Positions 58,294-64,000 of a stretch of DNA of 64,000 nucleotides are shown here, in pieces (position 1 is the first letter of the stretch; each line of letters opens with the position of its first letter). The DNA is from Prostheceraeus crozeri (lineage: Eukaryota > Platyhelminthes > Polycladida > Euryleptidae), in contig CAJQUW010014354.1 in assembly GCA_907163375.1 (NCBI GenBank), forward strand, positions 1 to 64,000, written 5' to 3'. Under the pieces are notes generated by a model. The model was not told the DNA's origin. It did no database searches and was given only the letters and a program-made list of their open reading frames with translations. Position numbers and translations under genes: made by a program.

Positions 58294-60369
58294 TTAAAGG
58301 ATGTATTGTATTTCATAAAAAGTACTAAGATGAGCTTTCTTCGTATAAGCACGTGACAAATATACATTTTTTCGAAAAGTGACATGACCTTCACTAACGT
58401 AAACTATTTCATCAGGAACAACGGAACTTCGATTCAAAATTTTCAAAATGTTTTCCTTCTTCGGGTGGTCTATTAAACTAATATAACAGTTACATCGTTT
58501 GGATAATATCACTTTCTCACAAATTAGAGAAAGTAATGAAACGGTACCTTGATGCATTTTCTTGAAATTATAAAACTGATGCTCGAATGCGAACATGGAA
58601 CAGTAAGGTAAAGCTCCGTATCTTTGAACTTGGTTATGAAGATGAAGTAACAGATGCATATTAATAGTACAAAAATTTTCTCCATAAAAGCCAGATAGCT
58701 TAGAATGAAAGTAATCCATCAAACATTTGATTTCAAGATGATATCGTCTAGCCATTGCTGAGTAACAATACTTAGATGCGATTACAAAGGTCAAAAAATG
58801 GAAAGCATATTCTTTAGGTAATTGTTTATAAAAAAGCGATGTATATAAAGAAGGAAAACTGAAATAAAATAGGAAATTTTGAAAGTCTTTCGCTTTCCAA
58901 AATGCCATTTCACGCAAAGTCCTTGAAGGTGGAATGTGATGAGGAGTAAGAACATCACCAAGTATATTATCAAAATGAGACAAATGTCTTCATTTTGGGA
59001 CACATTCCGTTTTTTCATGGGATAACGGAAGGAAGATTTATCAGTGAGTTTTGTAAATAAGGATTTTGAGCAGTTCTCAAAAAGAAGATGGAGCGAGTCT
59101 AGTAGGATTGAAGACGGAATATTGCAGGTGACAGTAAATGCAGCCGAAGCTGCCATTGTTCTGATTGTGATTTAACACTCCAGCTGAAGCAGGAAGGTCA
59201 AATACAGCTGTGTGAAAACGTACTTTAATCATCACTGATGTAAATTTCACTCTTGAATGAATCACTTTGTTCACTAAGGAATCTGATAAATAATCTTTTA
59301 TAAATTGTGACCACCTGGGTTTTGTACTGCTCATCCATAAAGACAACAGTAATATGTTATCTGGTTTTCGTCGAATGTGATAAGGCAAGTCTAATAGAAT
59401 GGCATGTAGAGGCCAAATATTCTTTTTAGCATACCGGAAAGGTTGACCTCCATCAGTGGAGACATGGAGGTGTAATACCATCGGATCCGCGTTAAGATCA
59501 TCAGCTAAACATAACACATCACCGTTCTGGGATTTCAATTCCTCGCGAATAAGTCATCATAATACTGTTCCAATATAACCTCGAGTTGAAACTGAAGACT
59601 GAGTGTAGCAACATCATAATCAGGTCCATTATGTATACCATAATAAAACGTGCTTCGATCGAAGAATTTCTTTTTTATTCTTTTGATCACTGATTTCCAC
59701 GACATATTTTCCTGGATTATTCCAAGTACCTGGAAAAAAGGATGAATGTATCGTTAACTTCTGATTCGATGAAGAACGGAAAATCGCTTGTTTTAATTTT
59801 CGACTAGATTCAATCGGATAATGTGCAGCAGGGATGAGAATGGCGTTCACGAGCCCCTGGATAGAATGAATTTTCTGAGGGCTTTAGATAGAAACCTGCA
59901 CCAATGAGTAAAAGCAAGGATATCTACACATCTTTTATTACAGTACTAATATTGTATGGTGTCAAAACTATCTTTATCCAGATAAAGGTACCTCATCATT
60001 AAAGTAATCACTCAGCTTAAATCCATGAAAAACTACGCATCTCAATGATATTCAAAATCATCTCATTGAAATCACAATTTTTCGTATACAATTCAGCACA
60101 AATTCTTACCTGAAGCATCGATACTATTGTATTAAATGCGACTACTGAAATATTCTTTTCAATGACAGATAGCGTTAAGGCCGCAGAGGCAAGCAGAGAT
60201 ATATCATACGCAGCAGCATTTGAACTTTCCAGTATGTCATTATCAGAATCAAAATTATTAGAATCTGAAGTTGACCAAATATCCTCCTCCATTTCCTCGA
60301 ACATAGTGCCAACAGAAGTGGATAGGGCTGATCTATCAGTTCCATGTAGAGGTAAATTCATCGAATCAC
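58294..60369 (-). pseudogene. Second Tnp2-type (CACTA/EnSpm-like) transposase gene
   Basis: Reading on the minus strand: an exon from an acceptor at about 60369 to a GTAAGA donor at 60107 encodes an acidic N-terminus and SVIEKNISVVAFNTIVSMLQ. ORF 59850-59629 has HYPIESSRKLKQAIFRSS. ORF 59538-59077 has LHVSTDGGQPFRYAKKNIWP, LPYHIRRKPDNILLLSLW and FDLPASAGVL with NGSFGCIYC. ORF 58983-58294 has PPSRTLREMAFWKAKDF, INMHLLLHLHNQVQRYG and SMFAFEHQFYNFKKMHQGT. This is the same superfamily as 8746-12044 but a different clade (R-x-x-x-NILL..LW, and ALPYCSMFAFE). Frames are broken between pieces, with at least one stop near 59528. Terminal repeats were not found. Confidence 0.65.
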
Positions 60370-61539
60370 TGAAAGGATAAAGGAAAATATTAGCGTAAAA
60401 TATCTACACGTACTGCAACATCTGGTATACTTAAAATCAATTTCCACATCATCTTTATGGTATTCAAATGATACTTCGTAACATGAATTTTGTCAATTTA
60501 TGGCTTTTCAAAAAAAAATCTTCACTGAATTTGATCAACTGATAATGCTTTTTCCAATCGAAGTTAAGGGAAGAGCACAAGAATAAACACGAAATATTCT
60601 CCATTAGTTGAAGAGAAAGAAATGAGGGGATTGTGACAATTTACATTAGTTGATACTCAACATTTTGATAATAATCCTGATTTGTAGCCGTTGGCTATAT
60701 TGAATCAAAGATGTAAGCAAATTATAATATCTGTTGGACTTTTAGATTTAACGTAAGATAGAAGAATCATCGCCTACATCGGGGAGGCTAACATATTACA
60801 ATAATAAACATCCTTGTGAGAAAGGACATAAAGCACCGAATATTTGGCTACTTAGTAGTACCCACAATATTCAAATAAATGACTTATGAACCAAATGACC
60901 TAGATCATTTATTGATGCAAATTGTATTGATAAAACTTGAATGCTTACTAAGTATCTTCACCAAATTCGTTGATTTGAGGCACTTCATCCTGATCTGCAA
61001 GCATTCCCTCAGAATCACATTCGGTGGTCATCTGATTAGAAAGTGCGAATTCTTCAGAATCGTAAACCAAAGACCTTCTTGAATCACCCAAACTGAAATC
61101 ACAAAATTAGTAGGGTCACAAATATATTTGATCATGCAAAATTTTACTATGTACAGTCAATATAAAAAATCATATATTTATATCATATATTTAGTATCTA
61201 TTCGCGAATAGTAAGAATAGTAACATATGCAAAACGCAGTGCTTATTTAGACTGATAAGTTTTTATCTTCAGCATAGTTACAGTATTTTACAAAACATGA
61301 ATGTAAATATCGAGGATCTTACTGTCACGCAAGCACAGAGTTCCTTCAATTCGTTTTGATATGTTCTGGACTGGAATTAAACTGAATAAGATGTACACTG
61401 CGCAACAGCTAAAACGCCCCCTCTACTGCAAATATTAAAATCTCGTCTCTCGACTGCGGCGAAGAATTATCACTCGACTAGCTCGTTGTATGAAGTAAAC
61501 AATCATGTCAGCAGTTACGTGTAAGAAAATTACATGTGA
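60370..61539. other. Non-coding, nothing recognised
   Basis: The only notable ORF, 60879-61082, lacks a motif. Borders of the CACTA-like element may lie here but I cannot fix them. Confidence 0.35.
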
Positions 61540-61990
61540 TCTAGCTATGGAGCGATGGGCCATGCAGCGAGTACAATGGCGCCGGTAGCAGTGGAGGAGA
61601 GTGGTGTTTACAGACGAGACCCGTTTCAGTCTTTTTAAAATCGATTGTCGAGTTCGGGTATGGAGAGTCTGGTCATGCGTTCAAGAGCGTGAATCCCATC
61701 CCTATCTGCATTCACGTGTGGGGTGGCATTGCTTTGAATAGTATGACTAAGTTGGTGATACTGGAGAACAACGTGACGGTACAGACAGCTGCTGCAGGAG
61801 CATTTTGTTCCGTTCGAAAACGCCTTTCAGGATGACAATGCTCCACCACACAGAGTGACTCAGGTCACGAACTTCAATAAGCAAGTTGGGATCCGTACTA
61901 TGCGCTGACCGTCGACGTCAAGGACGCCTGATATGAACCCCATCGAACATGCATGGGACGTCATGAAGAGGATCATTGGGCGACATTTTT
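61540..61990 (+). pseudogene. Tc1-type transposase fragment
   Basis: Plus-strand pieces in three frames give WRRVVFTDETRFSLF (first catalytic Asp), HVWGGIALNSMTKLVILE, QDDNAPPHRVTQV (second Asp) and TPDMNPIEHAWDVMKRIIGR (catalytic Glu). The three catalytic residues are all present, but frameshifts and stops separate them. The DNA-binding N-terminus and the inverted repeats are missing. Confidence 0.75.
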
Positions 61991-62219
61991 ATATTTAAAT
62001 TGATATAATATACATCCATTCACTTGACAAAGTCCGAGTAATCACGGTCCAAAGTACTTGCGTTGTTATAAGAAATTATTTTATTTTATTATCAAAGAAA
62101 TGGTTCCTGTCCAAATATCTGTTTCAGATCAAAATCATTAAAGGAAGTACATGTTGAAATGAAAAGCCAAGTATTAAATCGAAAAAATATCTTTTCAGCT
62201 GAAAACAACTATCCAAAAA

Positions 62220-62525
62220 ATGTAACAATCATAAAAAAATTACAAAGACTCGCACGATTTCCATAAATTTCTTTTTTGGCAATTACCTGTCACAGAGTTT
62301 GTGCATGCATATTCTTTCAAAAATGAATCTAATTACGTTCCTATAGAATCTGTGAAGCATAAGCAAGGTAAAAATGTAACAATATTCTTAACAAAGACTC
62401 ACACTATTTTCATAAATTATTTGGCAATTACCTGTGACGGAGATTGTGCATGCATAATATCTTTCAAAAATGAATCTAATTACGTTCCTATAGTATCTAT
62501 AAAGTCTAAGAAAGGTAAAAATGTG
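62220..62525. repeat. Tandem repeat of about 150 bp, roughly two and a half copies
   Basis: TTTCAAAAATGAATCTAATT occurs at 62317 and 62461, GCAATTACCTGT at 62280 and 62425, and AATGT(A/G)ACAAT at 62219, 62373 and 62519. Period 144-152 bp. The ORF 62301-62588 simply reads through the repeat. Confidence 0.75.
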
Positions 62526-62532
62526 ACAATAT

Positions 62533-63516
62533 TTATTCACTCGATTGTTGCAAATCAGTGTCCTTCACTTCTATCGAAAATTGATTAACTGATGCTACGA
62601 TACTGTTCCATGAATAAGTGCCTCCATACCAGCTATTAATTGCACTTTGTAACTCCTCAACTTCACACGAGGTAAACTCAATTCTGGATGTCTTTCCTTT
62701 GTTACGAAGAATTCGTTTCGACAAATATTTCAAAGTGTATCTTTTTCTCAAAAAATTACGGGCAAATATGTTTGCATTTTGACAAGCAATGGACGACAAA
62801 GTGAACGGTCCGTCGACACCGTCATACGTAACATCCACTTTAGGTAAATTCAGATCGGATTCCCTAAGATGACGCAACGATACATTCAACTCTCGCATTT
62901 GTTCCAAAAATGATCTCAAAATCGTGGAGTGTAGTCGTAACTCGGCTAGAACCATATGAGAAGTTGGAATTGATTCACCAGTTTTTGGTAAACTTTCATT
63001 AGATTTTCCAATTAAATTTGATTTCAGTTTCGTTATGCATCCACTACGCTTCAGCTCAACAAGTTTCTTACGTTCGTTCTCCATAATTTTTTGCTCACCA
63101 TGTCTTGACGATACATTCGCGTCAGAATCTGACTCGTCGAGAGACTCTGTGTCAGCTTGCTTTGTGTTCTTCGTGGCAGGTTTCACAGAGTCGCTCTCTC
63201 GCATTATATCGCCGACCCTTTGGATCACCTCTCCAGTAGCGCACTTTTCATCAGCTAATGTCTCGAGGTAACCTGTGAGTCCTTCCATCTTATCAAAATC
63301 ACCAGTTGCTAATACAACGGCACCGACATCATGATTGCCATCTTTAAGTGACAGCACAGTTCCGCTGCGGAAAAGACATTTTTCGCCATCCGTGTATCGA
63401 TAAAGCTGAGCATTATTGATGTGGTATGTTGATGAGTAGGTATTTGTAGACGTAAACCATAACCTCATGAAAAAATTTGGTTTTTCTATATACAGGGTGA
63501 TCATAAAATGACGCAA
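62533..63516 (-). CDS. BEN-like domain protein, possible transposon passenger
   Basis: A 327-aa uninterrupted minus-strand frame. The first ~35 residues derive in part from the edge of the neighbouring mariner-like element, so the true exon probably starts later, for example after a CAG near 63410 (LYRYTDGEKCLFRSGTVL). A GTVLSLKDGNHDVGAVVLAT segment comes first, then an acidic Ser-rich middle (TESLDESDSDANVSSRHGEQ), then a C-terminal helical part (NIFARNFLRKRYTLKYLSKR, SCEVEELQSAINSWY) that resembles a BEN domain, a DNA- and protein-binding fold. It lies ~2.2 kb upstream of the second Tnp2-type transposase on the same strand. The BEN assignment is by pattern only; it is otherwise unrecognised. 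Confidence 0.45.
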   Translation of the reverse strand: MRHFMITLYIEKPNFFMRLWFTSTNTYSSTYHINNAQLYRYTDGEKCLFRSGTVLSLKDGNHDVGAVVLATGDFDKMEGLTGYLETLADEKCATGEVIQRVGDIMRESDSVKPATKNTKQADTESLDESDSDANVSSRHGEQKIMENERKKLVELKRSGCITKLKSNLIGKSNESLPKTGESIPTSHMVLAELRLHSTILRSFLEQMRELNVSLRHLRESDLNLPKVDVTYDGVDGPFTLSSIACQNANIFARNFLRKRYTLKYLSKRILRNKGKTSRIEFTSCEVEELQSAINSWYGGTYSWNSIVASVNQFSIEVKDTDLQQSSE

Positions 63517-64000
63517 GTGGATAAAACTACAATTTTCTAGATAAACAAGGTCGCATTTATATTCAATTTTCAGTTAGAGGGGTTCAGAAGAACACATTAC
63601 AAGTTAAAGAATATGTTGAAAATGGCCTCCTTTCTGAGATTTACAGTAATGGGCGCGCTTTACGATATTAGATGACACATTCATTAGCATGTCTGAGTTA
63701 ACACTACATTACAGGACGTAATGGCACTTTGCAAATCATTCAAACTTTTGGGGTTGTTGGCAAGCACCTTATCCTTTACGTAGCCCCACAAGAAAAAATC
63801 CATTGGTGTGAGATCCGGTGATCGCGCTGGAAAGAGTTGCTTGTCGATCAGTCGCTTTCCGAATATCTCAGTAAGATGTTGCGTAGTTCTTCGAGAAGTA
63901 TGGGCCGTTGCATTGTCTTGCTGGAACCATGCAATGTCTTTCGTTTTCAGTTAAGGTCACGGCGAACTGATCCATGAATGAACAATACTTGTCACTGTCC
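63493..64000 (-). mobile_element. Mariner-like element, 3' part, runs off the window
   Basis: TA followed by CAGGGTGATCATAAAATGAC at 63491 marks the terminus. On the minus strand the transposase C-terminal part reads WFQQDNATAHTSRRTTQHL (second catalytic Asp), LIDKQLFPARSPDLTPMDFF (third catalytic Asp in a D..DFFLWGY context) and GYVKDKVLANNPKSLNDLQ. A double stop (about 63678-63683) and a frameshift then precede the expected C-terminus (KGGHFQHIL) near 63615. The family is the DFFLWGY type of IS630/Tc1/mariner elements, different from the NPIEHxWD-type fragments at 31540 and 61540. Confidence 0.8.

Noticed and set aside
1..64000. CRISPR arrays, rRNA genes, intact tRNA genes
   Set aside because: Looked for and not seen; the only tRNA-like sequences are SINE heads.

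Overview
The window is AT-rich eukaryotic DNA from an invertebrate animal. Introns have GT..AG borders, coding exons are short and widely spaced, and transposable elements of nearly every class are nested in one another. Frequent GTAGGCCTAC-like words and the element mix (Tnp2-type CACTA-like, hAT-like, piggyBac, Tc1/mariner, Mag/K02A2.6-like Ty3/gypsy, Penelope-like, LINEs, tRNA-derived SINEs) fit a marine invertebrate, but no lineage can be named from the sequence alone. No rRNA gene, CRISPR array or prokaryotic gene is visible.

Layout. 0.7-7.6 kb (minus): a multi-exon, frameshifted DUF4806-type gene whose second recognised exon is split by a 3.7-kb hAT-like transposon (2885-6578) with 580-590-bp inverted arms and an exact 8-bp target duplication. 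8.7-12.0 kb (minus): a decayed Tnp2-type transposase gene. 12.6-14.7 kb: a CpG-rich inverted-repeat element, a 64-bp satellite open in three frames, and one orphan exon. 15-18 kb (minus): a LINE joined to the N-terminal part of a Penelope-like element. 18.06-24.7 kb (plus): an old, internally deleted Ty3/gypsy element interrupted by a young one (18580-23446) with matching 219-bp LTRs and a 5-bp duplication, whose pol nevertheless carries three frameshifts. 24.7-34.5 kb: mostly non-coding, with a minisatellite, piggyBac and Tc1/mariner remnants and small repeats.

The best candidate host gene lies on the plus strand at 44.2-55.3 kb, with two possible upstream exons at 37.4 and 39.2 kb. Four exons (44188-45078, 51526-51834, 53993-54067, 54965-55293) splice in frame, all through phase-1 introns. 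They encode several ubiquitin/SUMO-like segments, a Cys cluster, a coiled coil with an internal repeat, a Pro-rich linker and a last ubiquitin-like domain, followed by a stop codon and AATAAA. I do not recognise the family. Its introns hold a Penelope-like RT/GIY-YIG fragment, a SINE, two MITEs and a LINE fragment.

The right end (56.5-64 kb) holds a piggyBac 3' end, a second SINE, a second and different Tnp2-type transposase (58294-60369, minus), a Tc1 remnant, a ~150-bp tandem repeat, a BEN-like ORF (62533-63516, minus) and a mariner-like element running off the window. The two Tnp2-type genes lie near different companion-like genes (DUF4806-type and BEN-like); calling these element passengers is inference.
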